Below are positions 1-7,057 of a DNA stretch of 27,347 bases, one piece after another (within the stretch, counting starts at the first letter, position 1; each line of letters begins with the position of its first letter). A program made the translations under genes and the position numbers. This stretch comes from DASPSR01 sp035516175 (GTDB lineage Bacteria; Nitrospirota; UBA9217). Under the pieces are notes generated by a model that worked only from the letters and a program-made list of their open reading frames with translations, made no database searches and was not told where the DNA came from. The stretch is taken from the NCBI GenBank assembly GCA_035516175.1, contig DATJAO010000047.1:1-27347 (forward strand). Direction: 5' to 3'.

Positions 1-158
1 CTTTGGGGGATGAGGCATAAAATATCCCCGGAACAACTCCCCTATAATCGATATAGTAGAGAGCCCGATAACGATCTCATGACCACATAACACCATACGA
101 GACTACTTTAAGCCTTAATGCGTTATCCTCGAAAAGGCAGCATAATTTTTTAATTATA

Positions 159-1097
159 TTAGCGAACGCGCTTTCCTGTTTTTTCATTCTGCAAAGGATG
201 TTTTTTCTTCGCTATCTCTTTAGGCTGGATCGATTTTGCTTTAGCACCGGAACTTTTCAGTTTCCTTATAACATCGCTTTTTTTCTTCGCCTTTCCTCGG
301 CTTTTCGTATTTTTTATTCGTATAGCTTTTTTCCCCGGTTGTTTATCAGTCTTGCGGGCGCCAGTATGCTCACTTTGAATCAACTCTATTCCGAACAGAG
401 CAGAGAGGTCGGCATCGTCGATAATTCGGGTACTTTTTTTCGATGCTTTTTCGAGCAGGCTCTCAGCCTTGCCGGAAACTGTCCGTCTGACGAGATCGGC
501 CGTCTCAACGCCACGGAGCGTGAAAAAAAGCGTAGCGTCTTCATCGAGCCGCGCACCGACGCCATACAGTGTTGCCGCCACATGTTTGCACATGCTCGCC
601 CAGTCCGGACAGGAGCACTCAAAGGCAATTTCCTTTGGAGCTGGAAAGAGTCCGGCATCGCGCTCCAAAAACAATTCACCAAGCTCTTTCGGAAAATCTC
701 CCGCAAGAAGTTCCGATACGGAGTCAAGCATCCCGGAACAGGAAGATGATATCCGTTCCCACGAGTTTTGGCTGAGTTTCCCGATCTTGATAAGAATCTC
801 ATACGGCTTGGACCTCGAACCTTGCACAAGCGCCTTGATCTCGCCATTGCTGATCTGGAGGTCCAGAACGGCACCGTGGCGAACATAACTTCGTCCCCTT
901 CCGATGCGGTTGCTGTAATCGGCATACCGCTCCAGATTCTGGTTCCAGGATTTACCCCACCAGGTACGCGCAATTGCGTGGCCTTGAAGAATGACCGGCC
1001 TAACGTCCTGCTTTTTCTTCAGTTGTTCAAGCTTCCTGGCAGCTTTCGCCTGCTTTTCTGCTGTGCTGACATGCCGCGGAAATCCCCAAAATCTCAT
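159..1097 (-). CDS. SWIM zinc-finger protein
   Basis: A 312-residue protein with a SWIM zinc-binding motif, C161-x-C163-x6-C170-x-H172 (CSCPDWASMCKH). The region before it matches the usual bacterial SWIM protein pattern, with WGKSWNQNLE near residues 47-56 and an RGRSYVRHGAV segment near 67-77. The tail from about residue 245 is very rich in lysine and looks disordered or nucleic-acid binding. SWIM domains bind DNA or protein. In bacteria such proteins are commonly encoded beside SNF2 helicases, as here: the helicase stop lies 21 bases upstream of this start, so the two are probably co-transcribed and work together on DNA. The substrate is unknown. The start ATG follows a GGGG-type ribosome site (AAGGGGGGCCC). 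Family assignment is firm; role is inferred. Confidence 0.9.
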   Translation of the reverse strand: MRFWGFPRHVSTAEKQAKAARKLEQLKKKQDVRPVILQGHAIARTWWGKSWNQNLERYADYSNRIGRGRSYVRHGAVLDLQISNGEIKALVQGSRSKPYEILIKIGKLSQNSWERISSSCSGMLDSVSELLAGDFPKELGELFLERDAGLFPAPKEIAFECSCPDWASMCKHVAATLYGVGARLDEDATLFFTLRGVETADLVRRTVSGKAESLLEKASKKSTRIIDDADLSALFGIELIQSEHTGARKTDKQPGKKAIRIKNTKSRGKAKKKSDVIRKLKSSGAKAKSIQPKEIAKKKHPLQNEKTGKRVR

Positions 1098-1118
1098 GGG
1101 CCCCCCTTAAAAGTGCCG

Positions 1119-3785
1119 TTAAATGGTCAATGCAAACATATTCATCAGTTCTTTATTGCTCATTTCCGTGATCCACGCTTCGCAACCGGATTGAATGATC
1201 TCATTCGACAATTTCATCTTCCCTTCGATCATCTCGTCAATCCTCTCTTCAACAGTCCCCTTGGTAATGAATTTATGCACAACCACGTTTTTCTTCTGGC
1301 CGATGCGAAACGCGCGGTCCGTCGCCTGGTTTTCGACAGCCGGATTCCACCACCGATCGAAATGGATAACATGGTTCGCCGCGGTCAGATTCAGCCCAAC
1401 ACCGCCCGCTTTGAGCGATAGAACGATGTATGGGATATATTCCTCACCCTGGAAGCGCGCAACGATTTCTTTTCTCTTGCCCACTGCCGTGCCGCCATGC
1501 AGGATAAGACCTTGACGCTGGAACAGGGTGCTCAAGAAACTGCTGAGCGGTTCTGTCATTTCTCTGAACTGCGTAAATACGAGGACCCTTTCGCGTTTTT
1601 CGTAAATTGTCTCGCAGATTTCCCGCAACCTGCCGAATTTCCCGCTTTCGCTTTCCTCGAACGCTCCAGTACCGAGATAATGGTCGGGATGATTGCATAG
1701 TTGCTTGAACTTCAGCAGAGAACTCAGTATTATTCCTTTCCTCTGGATGCCGTCAGCGCTTTCCACGGCATGGCGGAGATCGCCTACCAGTTTCTGATAC
1801 AGGATCGCCTGTTTTTTACCGAGAAAGGCCCATGTCTTCATTTCAACCTTATCCGGCAGGTCAGAAATGACTGTCTTATCGGTCTTGAGCCGCCGCAGGA
1901 TATAAGGACTGATGACCTTCCTCAGCCGCACATAGCCTTCAGGGTTCTTGGTCAGGTTCTTGGCATAGCGTCCGAACTCCTGCGCGCTTCCGAGAAGACC
2001 GGGATTAATGAAATCAAACAGCGACCACAGGTCAGACAACCGGTTCTCAACCGGCGTGCCAGTCATAACAATGCGGTTGCCTGCATTCAATTTTTTGACC
2101 GCTTTCGTTTGTTTTGTTCCAGGGTTCTTGATTGCCTGGGCCTCATCAAGAATTACACACTTCCATTCGTACGACTGGAGCCATTCATATTTCTGCACCA
2201 GCGAGTAGGTCGTGATCACGAGATCAAGGTTGTCGAGTCCGTTCTTGTCTTTGACCGGTGTTTTCTTATCTTCCGCCCCCGAGGGATGGGCGATGGCGTA
2301 TGTCAGGTCAGGGGTAAACTTCCGGATTTCCGATGCCCAGTTCGCAAGTAGAGATGCGGGAACTACTAGCAGGCTTGCTCCTTTTTCACCCTTCGTTTTC
2401 AGACTCTGAAGCAGCGCAAGCACCTGCACGGTTTTGCCGAGTCCCATGTCATCGGCAAGGCACATGCCGAACCTGAGAGACTGGAGGAACGAGAGCCATG
2501 CTACGCCCTTCTGCTGATAGGGTCTTAGTTCCGCCTTAAAGGAAGAGTCCATGCGGACAGGGGCGATTGATTCAGGGCTGCGCATTCGCGTCATGACAGC
2601 TTCCAGCCATTGTCCGCTCGTAACGACAACACTCGCGTCATCTTCAGGGATATTTAATAGCGTTCCGGGGTTCAGCTCAAACCGGAGGGCGTCGCGGAAA
2701 CTCAACCCCTCCTCTTTGGCAAGCTTTCTCGCTTTTTCATAGGCATCAAGGGTCTGTTGCAGTTTGCTGTGATCTACTGCAACCCAGCGGTTTTTGATCA
2801 TCGTAAGACCCTCAGATGCATCAAGGAGCCGCTTAGCCTCTTCATAGGATATCTGATTGTCCTCCAAGTGCAGGCTTAAGTCAAAGCTCAGCAAAGCATC
2901 CATGCCCAAGGTTGATGGCGGCCTGCTGCCAAGAGATATGTTCACTTTTATACCTGTCGCGCCGCGTTTCCACCAGTCGGGGATGCGGCATAAAATACCC
3001 GACTGTTCATAGAGCGGAATTTCACGCAGGAACGTATATGCCTCCCTGGCCGACCAGGCGAGAGGATGGAACAATTCTCCGCTCTCAACAAGTTGCGCGA
3101 CCAGCGTGCTTTCCTTTGCCGCTCGATTAACTGTTACAAGTAAATCAAGCAGCTTTGCGCCGTCCTTTCCGTATTCCTGGAGGGCATGCGCCAGGGGTAG
3201 GTGCTGCGACTTGCCCTGTTTGTTCAACCCCGTTGTATACGTTGCGAGAAATGCAAAAGGATATTCGTCCTTCTTACTCTCTACAAGGTGAAAGAATACC
3301 CGCCCGATCAGGTGAACATCGGGGCTGTATTGTTTGATGAATTCTTCAACGCTCCCTTTTGTCTGCTCAATCTCCTTCCGAAATTCAGCATGCAGCCGCT
3401 GCCAGAGATCCTCAACGACCACTCTGGTCAAATACTCAGCGCCGGTCATCATAGGCGCTGATGCAAGAACGTGGTTTAATGTATCTTCGCTGATTTCAAC
3501 GATGATCTTATGACGAAGGATTTCCAGATCGGGCGTGTAAGTGAGCTTCCTTGCGAAAAGCCCGCATACCATGCGCCAATATTCGAGTGAAGGCGAAAGA
3601 GGAACTGATTTATTGCAGAAGCCGAGGAATAGAAATGCGCTATCCGGTCGAGCGGTAAAGCGTCGGGATACTTCCTGCTGGAGAAGGTCCTGATCCTTAC
3701 TGACTTTTTCCAAGGCCTCCGCCCATTCGAGCCGGATAGCTCCGTGCGGCAGTATAACTGATAATAATTCCTGGTTCAGGCTCAT
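1119..3785 (-). CDS. SNF2/Swi2-family DNA helicase-like ATPase
   Basis: An 888-residue SNF2-family ATPase. Residues 1-415 form the bacterial SNF2-associated region (IPDWWKRG near 268-275). The ATPase core starts at about 420. Visible motifs are Walker A DDMGLGKT (445-452), the DEAQ box (547-550), MTGTP motif III (574-578), and motifs V-VI in the C-terminal lobe (GGVGLNL near 794-800, then ATDRAFRIGQ, 821-830). Length and motifs are complete, so the enzyme should be active as a dsDNA translocase that remodels protein-DNA complexes. It starts two bases after the broken TumE-like gene, with GGAAGAA upstream as ribosome site, and is followed by the SWIM gene. This SNF2-SWIM pairing is frequent in bacteria but its function is not settled; genome maintenance or defence are possible. 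Confidence 0.95.
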   Translation of the reverse strand: MSLNQELLSVILPHGAIRLEWAEALEKVSKDQDLLQQEVSRRFTARPDSAFLFLGFCNKSVPLSPSLEYWRMVCGLFARKLTYTPDLEILRHKIIVEISEDTLNHVLASAPMMTGAEYLTRVVVEDLWQRLHAEFRKEIEQTKGSVEEFIKQYSPDVHLIGRVFFHLVESKKDEYPFAFLATYTTGLNKQGKSQHLPLAHALQEYGKDGAKLLDLLVTVNRAAKESTLVAQLVESGELFHPLAWSAREAYTFLREIPLYEQSGILCRIPDWWKRGATGIKVNISLGSRPPSTLGMDALLSFDLSLHLEDNQISYEEAKRLLDASEGLTMIKNRWVAVDHSKLQQTLDAYEKARKLAKEEGLSFRDALRFELNPGTLLNIPEDDASVVVTSGQWLEAVMTRMRSPESIAPVRMDSSFKAELRPYQQKGVAWLSFLQSLRFGMCLADDMGLGKTVQVLALLQSLKTKGEKGASLLVVPASLLANWASEIRKFTPDLTYAIAHPSGAEDKKTPVKDKNGLDNLDLVITTYSLVQKYEWLQSYEWKCVILDEAQAIKNPGTKQTKAVKKLNAGNRIVMTGTPVENRLSDLWSLFDFINPGLLGSAQEFGRYAKNLTKNPEGYVRLRKVISPYILRRLKTDKTVISDLPDKVEMKTWAFLGKKQAILYQKLVGDLRHAVESADGIQRKGIILSSLLKFKQLCNHPDHYLGTGAFEESESGKFGRLREICETIYEKRERVLVFTQFREMTEPLSSFLSTLFQRQGLILHGGTAVGKRKEIVARFQGEEYIPYIVLSLKAGGVGLNLTAANHVIHFDRWWNPAVENQATDRAFRIGQKKNVVVHKFITKGTVEERIDEMIEGKMKLSNEIIQSGCEAWITEMSNKELMNMFALTI

Positions 3786-3787
3786 TG

Positions 3788-4178
3788 TTATTCTTCCGAT
3801 TCAGTATAAACGCCAATTGCCTCCAGAACGGCAGACAAGTCAATCAGGATGTTGGACTCGACAATTTTATCCTGCCAGACATGCTTATGGCGAGGGAACG
3901 TCTTCAATTGGCGTGCGCACGAGTCAGGCGAATTGTCAGCGGAAAATGACAGTACTGCCCCGACGATCATTGCATCCGTAAAGATATTTTTCAATCGCGT
4001 TGCCTTTACTCTCGATGAACTCCTTGAAATCAGGAACAGTACCGTTCCTGAATTCTATTGTGCCCGAGAGAAAGGCGAAATCACGGGTTTTCCTATCGAT
4101 GGTGAGCGAGTACGAAGAAACAAAGGAGTACGATGCGATGACCGTTTCGAAATCTACGATAAACCTATCGATACTCAA
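3788..4178 (-). pseudogene. TumE-family toxin gene, frameshifted
   Basis: Two overlapping reading frames together reproduce one TumE-like (DUF6516) protein of about 130 residues. The first frame starts at TTG (4176-4178) behind GAGGAG, runs through DFAFLSGTIEFRNGTV and FKEFIES, and stops at TGA 3936-3938 just after STVIFR. The second frame resumes at once with DNSPDSCARQLKTFPRHKHV and ends LSAVLEAIG. Family members I recall have an I-F-R-Y-D-N-A-P stretch followed by FPHHKH, so the break sits inside the Y-D-N motif: a net loss of two bases or gain of one. The start overlaps the end of the upstream antitoxin-like gene by 14 bases, a normal toxin-antitoxin arrangement. Family recognition rests on these motifs only. 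The shift could be true inactivation or an assembly error. Confidence 0.7.
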
Positions 4179-4440
4179 AGCTGATCTCCTCAAGTGATTT
4201 CAATCTGCTTTGGACGCAACGCAGAGATTCAGCTTCACCCTCCCATTCGACAAGAATCATATCGTCTACCGTTCCGTACAGATTCTTCCGGTCGAGAGAA
4301 CCATACTTTACTTCGAAGTCTTTTATTTTGCGGTTAATTTTTTCGACCGTTTTTCTAAGCAGGTGTATCTCCGTATCGATGGTAAACTTGATCTTTCCAC
4401 GAGCCCAAGCGTCGTCGGTTTCTATAATCAATTTCGTCAT
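4165..4440 (-). CDS. Coiled-coil antitoxin-like partner of TumE
   Basis: The start is placed at the ATG preceded by GGAGGTGAG (MTKLIIETDDA), giving 91 residues; the frame is open further upstream, but that part lacks a ribosome site and is low-complexity. The protein is highly charged, with a central predicted coiled coil (LLRKTVEKINRKIKDFEVKYG) followed by an acidic segment (TVDDMILVEWEGEAESL) and a second helix. Small helical proteins with a helix, KYG turn, acidic D/E-W segment and second helix commonly sit beside DUF6516/TumE-like toxins, so antitoxin is the inferred role. It overlaps the toxin frame by 14 bases. No DNA-binding domain is evident, so autoregulation through this protein cannot be claimed. 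Confidence 0.6.
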   Translation of the reverse strand: MTKLIIETDDAWARGKIKFTIDTEIHLLRKTVEKINRKIKDFEVKYGSLDRKNLYGTVDDMILVEWEGEAESLRCVQSRLKSLEEISFEYR

Positions 4441-4561
4441 GTTACTCACCTCCGGACTGGATGACTTTGCCGGCAGTTTTATTAGGATAGCAGGGAGAGC
4501 ATTATGATGAAGGCCCACTACCAGCCCATTACCGGCCCACTGAGATGATAAAGGGATGATA

Positions 4562-4591
4562 AAGGGGCTACAGCAACTGCCGTAACCCCTT
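4562..4591 (-). terminator. Hairpin downstream of brnA, probable terminator
   Basis: Arms 4562-4574 and 4579-4591 pair at 11 of 13 positions around a four-base loop (AAGGGG...CCCCTT). On the minus strand it follows the tRNA 3'-end-like repeat and the brnA stop, and is followed by a short, interrupted T stretch. The T run is weak, so it may be inefficient. A tRNA 3' end followed directly by this hairpin suggests it was originally the terminator of a tRNA gene. Confidence 0.5.
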
Positions 4592-4598
4592 GAATTAG

Positions 4599-4620
4599 TT
4601 GGTGGCGGGGAGAGGATTTG
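4599..4620 (-). repeat. tRNA 3'-end-like direct repeat, copy 1
   Basis: These 22 bases match 5405-5426 at 21 positions (the difference is G4607 versus C5413). Read on the minus strand they contain AATCCTCTCCCCGCCACCA, which looks like the 3' half of a T arm, the acceptor strand and CCA. The copy begins one base after the brnA stop codon. Together with copy 2 it brackets the BrnT/BrnA module exactly, as an attachment-site duplication would. Confidence 0.6.
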
Positions 4621-4621
4621 A

Positions 4622-4885
4622 TTATGCGACGTGTCTTTTTTCTTTCGCAAGGTGCTCCTTGATCCACATCCTGAGAAGGGAAGTATAGCTCAATCCTTTT
4701 CTTTTTGCGATCGTTTCGACTGATTTGATATCAGCGGGGTCAAGTCGAAGCGCCACTGTCTTTTTAGGTTTTTTCACGAATCCGATTTCGGCCTCCTTCG
4801 TGTCTTCCTGATAGCCTTCAAAGCTGTGGGCTTCCCAGAACCTCGCCGCCTCTTCTTCGCTTTTGAATTTCGGTATTTTTTTCAT
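4622..4885 (-). CDS. brnA: BrnA/CopG-family antitoxin
   Basis: The start is set at ATG 4883-4885 (MKKIPKF), giving 87 residues. The frame is open further upstream but would overlap brnT deeply. The N-terminal half, PKFKSEEEAARFWEAH, is typical of BrnA/CopG-type antitoxins. The C-terminal half is a ribbon-helix-helix: VALRLDPADIKSVETIAKRK followed by LSYTSLLRMWIKEHL. Such proteins bind their toxin with the N-terminal part and repress their own promoter through the ribbon-helix-helix dimer. The brnT stop lies one base before this start, the usual toxin-first order of BrnT-BrnA operons. The perfect palindrome within the brnT promoter is the likely operator. The stop codon abuts a tRNA-like repeat. 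Confidence 0.85.
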   Translation of the reverse strand: MKKIPKFKSEEEAARFWEAHSFEGYQEDTKEAEIGFVKKPKKTVALRLDPADIKSVETIAKRKGLSYTSLLRMWIKEHLAKEKRHVA

Positions 4886-4886
4886 A

Positions 4887-5168
4887 TTACTTGCCTCTCT
4901 TCCTAAAATACCTTCTTTCCCAGGCATTCATTTCTCGCGCTGTGATTACCTTCACCTCGCCGCGCCTGATGAACTTGACGACGACAAAGAGAAACCTGCC
5001 TGAATACGTTCTCCCGAAAACGTAGTGGAGATCATCTCTTCCGGACCGGACATAAGGGGGATCATCCTCGTTGAAACACGCCTCCTCGACCTCTCCGGGA
5101 TTGACCCCGTGCCGCGCGATATGTTCTATGCTTTCTTCAGTCCATTTTATGGAGCTGACCGTTTTCAT
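4887..5168 (-). CDS. brnT: BrnT-family ribonuclease toxin
   Basis: A 93-residue BrnT-type toxin beginning MKTVSSIKWTEES. Features are IARHGVNPGEVEEACF, a central VFGRTYSGRFLFVVVKF beta region and the C-terminal VKVITAREMNAWERRYF, matching the RelE-like BrnT fold that cleaves RNA. The start is ATG 5166-5168 with GGAG eight bases upstream. A more distant ATG at 5217-5219 abuts the -10 box and lies at or upstream of the expected transcription start, so it is not usable. The gene is intact and directly precedes brnA. The promoter at 5220-5247 should drive both genes. Assignment is by motif pattern and gene order. Confidence 0.85.
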   Translation of the reverse strand: MKTVSSIKWTEESIEHIARHGVNPGEVEEACFNEDDPPYVRSGRDDLHYVFGRTYSGRFLFVVVKFIRRGEVKVITAREMNAWERRYFRKRGK

Positions 5169-5219
5169 CACGCGATCTCCGTGCCCTGCTGTGCCGCAGC
5201 ATCCCGCCGCTCTTAACAT

Positions 5220-5247
5220 ATTATAACAAACGTATTACGTTTGTCAA
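5220..5247 (-). promoter_or_regulatory. brnTA sigma70 promoter with palindromic operator
   Basis: On the minus strand the -35 box is TTGACA (5242-5247) and the -10 box is TATAAT (5220-5225), separated by 16 bases. Both hexamers equal the consensus. The spacer is almost filled by a perfect 19-bp palindrome, ACAAACGTATTACGTTTGT (5226-5244; nine-base arms around one base), which overlaps the -35 box. A repressor bound here would block polymerase, which fits autoregulation by BrnA. Transcription should begin near 5212, well ahead of the brnT start. Confidence 0.85.
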
Positions 5248-5250
5248 TAG

Positions 5251-5649
5251 TAGAAAGTGCTACACTCCCTTGCGAGCAATTTGTCCTCGATATTCAATGT
5301 CGTTCGCATGTCAGTGCCTCCCATCCAATAGATATGCGTAATCATATGTATTAATATGCATCAATTTCATGCCGATGTCAAGCGGTTTTGCACGGCAGCG
5401 CAATTTGGTGGCCGGGAGAGGATTTGGACCTCTGACCTTCGGGTTCTCAGCCTCAATTGGTTTTATCCTATTCTCTCGCCGCTTCCAAATAATCCAAGAA
5501 TGTGGACGCGATTCGCTTGCGCTGTTTTTGGCGGGTCAGTTAAGGACAACCCCTTAGCGGACAGGATCGGATTTGAACGGTAGGTCTCTACGGAAACAAA
5601 ACCAGCTGTATTTCACCTGGTTCAGGATACTAAGTGCGCCCTTGGGCTC
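5251..5649. other. Gene-poor stretch with tRNA fragments
   Basis: About 400 bases without a credible gene. Apart from the tRNA-like pieces described separately, there is an AT-rich run around 5330-5362 with ATATG-type near-repeats and a short inverted repeat near 5603-5621 (CCAG...CTGG). Short open frames here show no recognisable protein. Confidence 0.5.
5405..5445 (-). repeat. Partial tRNA (3' half), direct repeat copy 2
   Basis: On the minus strand this reads as ACCCGAAGGTC (anticodon 3' strand and variable loop), a perfectly pairing T arm (AGAGG-TCCAAAT-CCTCT), then CCCGGCC and ACCA. The ACCCGAAGGTC part resembles methionine/initiator-type tRNAs. No complementary acceptor 5' strand or D arm is visible before it, so this is a tRNA 3' half and not a functional gene. 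Bases 5405-5426 repeat 4599-4620 with one mismatch. A third, poorer piece (minus strand TTCAAATCCG then CCTGTCCGC, near 5553-5575) also looks tRNA-derived. Confidence 0.6.
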
Positions 5650-6354
5650 CTACCTTCCACGCTCTTCACCCTCTCTTTCATGTCTTCCTTCGTTCTGTTT
5701 GCTCTGTGATTCCTGCGGTTTACGTTCCTGCCGTTGTGAATGCTGATAAACCCCGGGTTGACCATGACGCTGCTGTTCTCGCACCTCATTCATCCGTTGC
5801 TGATGTAGCTGAACCTCGGGCCTCCGTTGATATTGAATCTGCCTTTGGTGTCTTAGCTCCTGTCTCTGCTGGTTTGATCGAGCTTGATAGTTTTGGACGC
5901 CCCAGGTTCTCTGCCCTTCCCAATACCGCTCATTATGCCAGGTTTTCCAGTTCTGCTGTAGCTGCCGGTTTGGGATCCGTTCATAGTTCCATGGGTGACC
6001 GTACCAATTGTGTTCTCTGTAGTATCCTCTCCAACCCGGATCTACATCGTAATAAAATCTTGGAACGTTGTTGTAATAAGCCCAGCCCCGGTCATAATAA
6101 TGCGAGCGGTACCAGCGTCCTTCCCATGGCCGCCACCACCAGCCATTCCAGAAAAAAATATCAACATTTACATCAGGAGCAACGTATACATCGGGCGTGT
6201 CAGGCAACACAACCACAACCGGAGGCGCCCCGAATACGATGGGTGGCGGCAGAGGAATTCCAATGCTTATACCTACATTCACCCCGGCCGTTGCTAGAAC
6301 AGGAACGGCAAATGCGATAGCCAGGGAAATTACCCCTAGAAGAAACTTTTTCAT
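5650..6354 (-). CDS. Secreted W/Y-rich and Q/R-rich protein, unknown function
   Basis: A 234-residue protein starting MKKFLLGVISLAIAF, at the ATG preceded by GGAGGTAAC. A Sec signal peptide covers about residues 1-24 (ending near VLATAG). It is followed by a proline/valine-rich segment (PLPPPIVFGAPPVVVVLP), then about 80 residues packed with tryptophan and tyrosine (WNGWWWRPWEGRWYRSHYY). The last 90 residues are hydrophilic and rich in Gln, Arg and Glu. Similar aromatic-rich envelope proteins occur widely in environmental Proteobacteria and relatives, but no function is known to me. It probably lies in the periplasm or outer layer. No operon partner; it stands alone next to decayed genes. Confidence 0.75.
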   Translation of the reverse strand: MKKFLLGVISLAIAFAVPVLATAGVNVGISIGIPLPPPIVFGAPPVVVVLPDTPDVYVAPDVNVDIFFWNGWWWRPWEGRWYRSHYYDRGWAYYNNVPRFYYDVDPGWRGYYREHNWYGHPWNYERIPNRQLQQNWKTWHNERYWEGQRTWGVQNYQARSNQQRQELRHQRQIQYQRRPEVQLHQQRMNEVREQQRHGQPGVYQHSQRQERKPQESQSKQNEGRHEREGEERGR

Positions 6355-6455
6355 TTTGTTACCTCCCTCCGCGGCTTTCACCTGAAAACGGCCTTACCAG
6401 GCCACGGAATTTGGACGTCAATATTTTTTTATTTCCTTTGCAAGCAATCTGCCCC

Positions 6456-6604
6456 TCAGAACGGCTTGCGGCCCTGAATGATCCTGATCAGTGCAACAAC
6501 AACCGCGATGATACGGAGGATAGGATGTATCCGCCAATGGTGTTGCCACTAACCAAACCCAGAATCCATAAGATCACTAGAACCATAAAAATAGCCCAAA
6601 GAAT
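6456..6604 (-). pseudogene. Decayed Lmo0937-type small membrane protein
   Basis: The minus strand reads ILWAIFMVLVILWILGLVSG, then NTIGGYI; after a one-base shift it continues ILRIIAVVVALIRIIQGRKP and ends at TGA 6456-6458. This is the pattern of the roughly 50-residue Lmo0937-family membrane protein (M-L-W start, Gly-Gly-Tyr turn, basic QGR-type end). Two lesions are visible: the start codon is ATT at 6602-6604 behind a good AAGGAG, and one base is missing near 6526. ATT can initiate rarely, but with the frameshift the gene looks dead. Too short for standard gene calling; found by reading the strand directly. Confidence 0.65.
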
Positions 6605-6721
6605 GCTTGCTCCTTATTCTGCAACAAAAGTCCAAACTTCTCCCTCTACTACCTGTTAATATTATTATACCTTATCCTACGTGAATGTTAAGGCGGGTTA
6701 AAACATTTATCGTGGGGTAGT

Positions 6722-6740
6722 AATCACTTATACAGTGATT
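6722..6740. repeat. Inverted repeat AATCACT-N5-AGTGATT
   Basis: Perfect seven-base arms (6722-6728 and 6734-6740) around TATAC, with another CAGTGAT direct copy at 6751-6757. It lies in the empty stretch between the decayed membrane gene and the transposase fragment. It could be an operator left from a lost gene or an insertion-sequence end. No T run, so not a terminator. Confidence 0.3.
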
Positions 6741-6900
6741 GTATACCGCGCAGTGATCCGGGCAGGACGCACATTCTCTTTCCGTTGCTACATTCTACTT
6801 TAGAGCCCCGTGAACAGCTCAGGGAATTCAATCCCAATTTCAGCATAAACAAGTTTGTCAAATACCTTGATGAGTTTATGGATAGTGTTCGCAAGGTACT

Positions 6901-7057
6901 CCAATTCTTTCTTCACATGAGCCTCGATCAGGTTCGAAAGATCGTCGAGGCATGGCGGGTTGATTACAACCAAATCCGGCCTCACAGCTCTCTGGGAGAC
7001 CTCACTCCCGTTGAATTCCAGCTGCAAGAACTGTCAAAGGTCGGTCAGAATCTCTAA
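6901..7057 (+). pseudogene. IS3-family transposase fragment (C-terminal end)
   Basis: The plus strand encodes MSLDQVRKIVEAWRVDYNQI and then RPHSSLGDLTPVEFQ, the typical last segment of IS3-family OrfB transposases, including the RPHSSLG motif after the final catalytic region. The DDE catalytic core is missing. The open frame extends back to 6785, but those residues (e.g. INKFVKYLDEFMDSVRKVL) do not resemble a transposase and may be unrelated DNA joined by deletion. The bases after the stop (7071-7090, TGGCACTACAATTGGGGG) resemble an IS3-type terminal inverted repeat, so the element end may lie near 7090. The insertion sequence is dead here. It is the only plus-strand coding signal in the window. 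Confidence 0.75.

Noticed and set aside
1..30. Window start (GATG-A-GGCATAAAATA-type bases) resembles part of the SNF2 gene near 2980-3000 (about 18 of 20 bases)
   Set aside because: One 20-base match with two differences is within chance for a window of this size, and no frame continues the similarity. It might be a remnant of a second copy, but the evidence is too thin to call.
3788..3994. Separate 68-residue gene starting at TTG 3992-3994
   Set aside because: Its start lies inside the TumE-like first frame and it completes that protein after a frameshift. It is the second half of one broken gene.
4544..4567. Tandem GATGATAAAGG repeat as a mobile-element signature
   Set aside because: Only two copies of about 11 bases; too short to interpret.
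4165..4650. 161-residue version of the antitoxin-like protein starting at 4650
   Set aside because: The upstream part crosses the hairpin and the tRNA-like repeat and has no ribosome site. The GGAGGTGAG-ATG at 4440 is far better.
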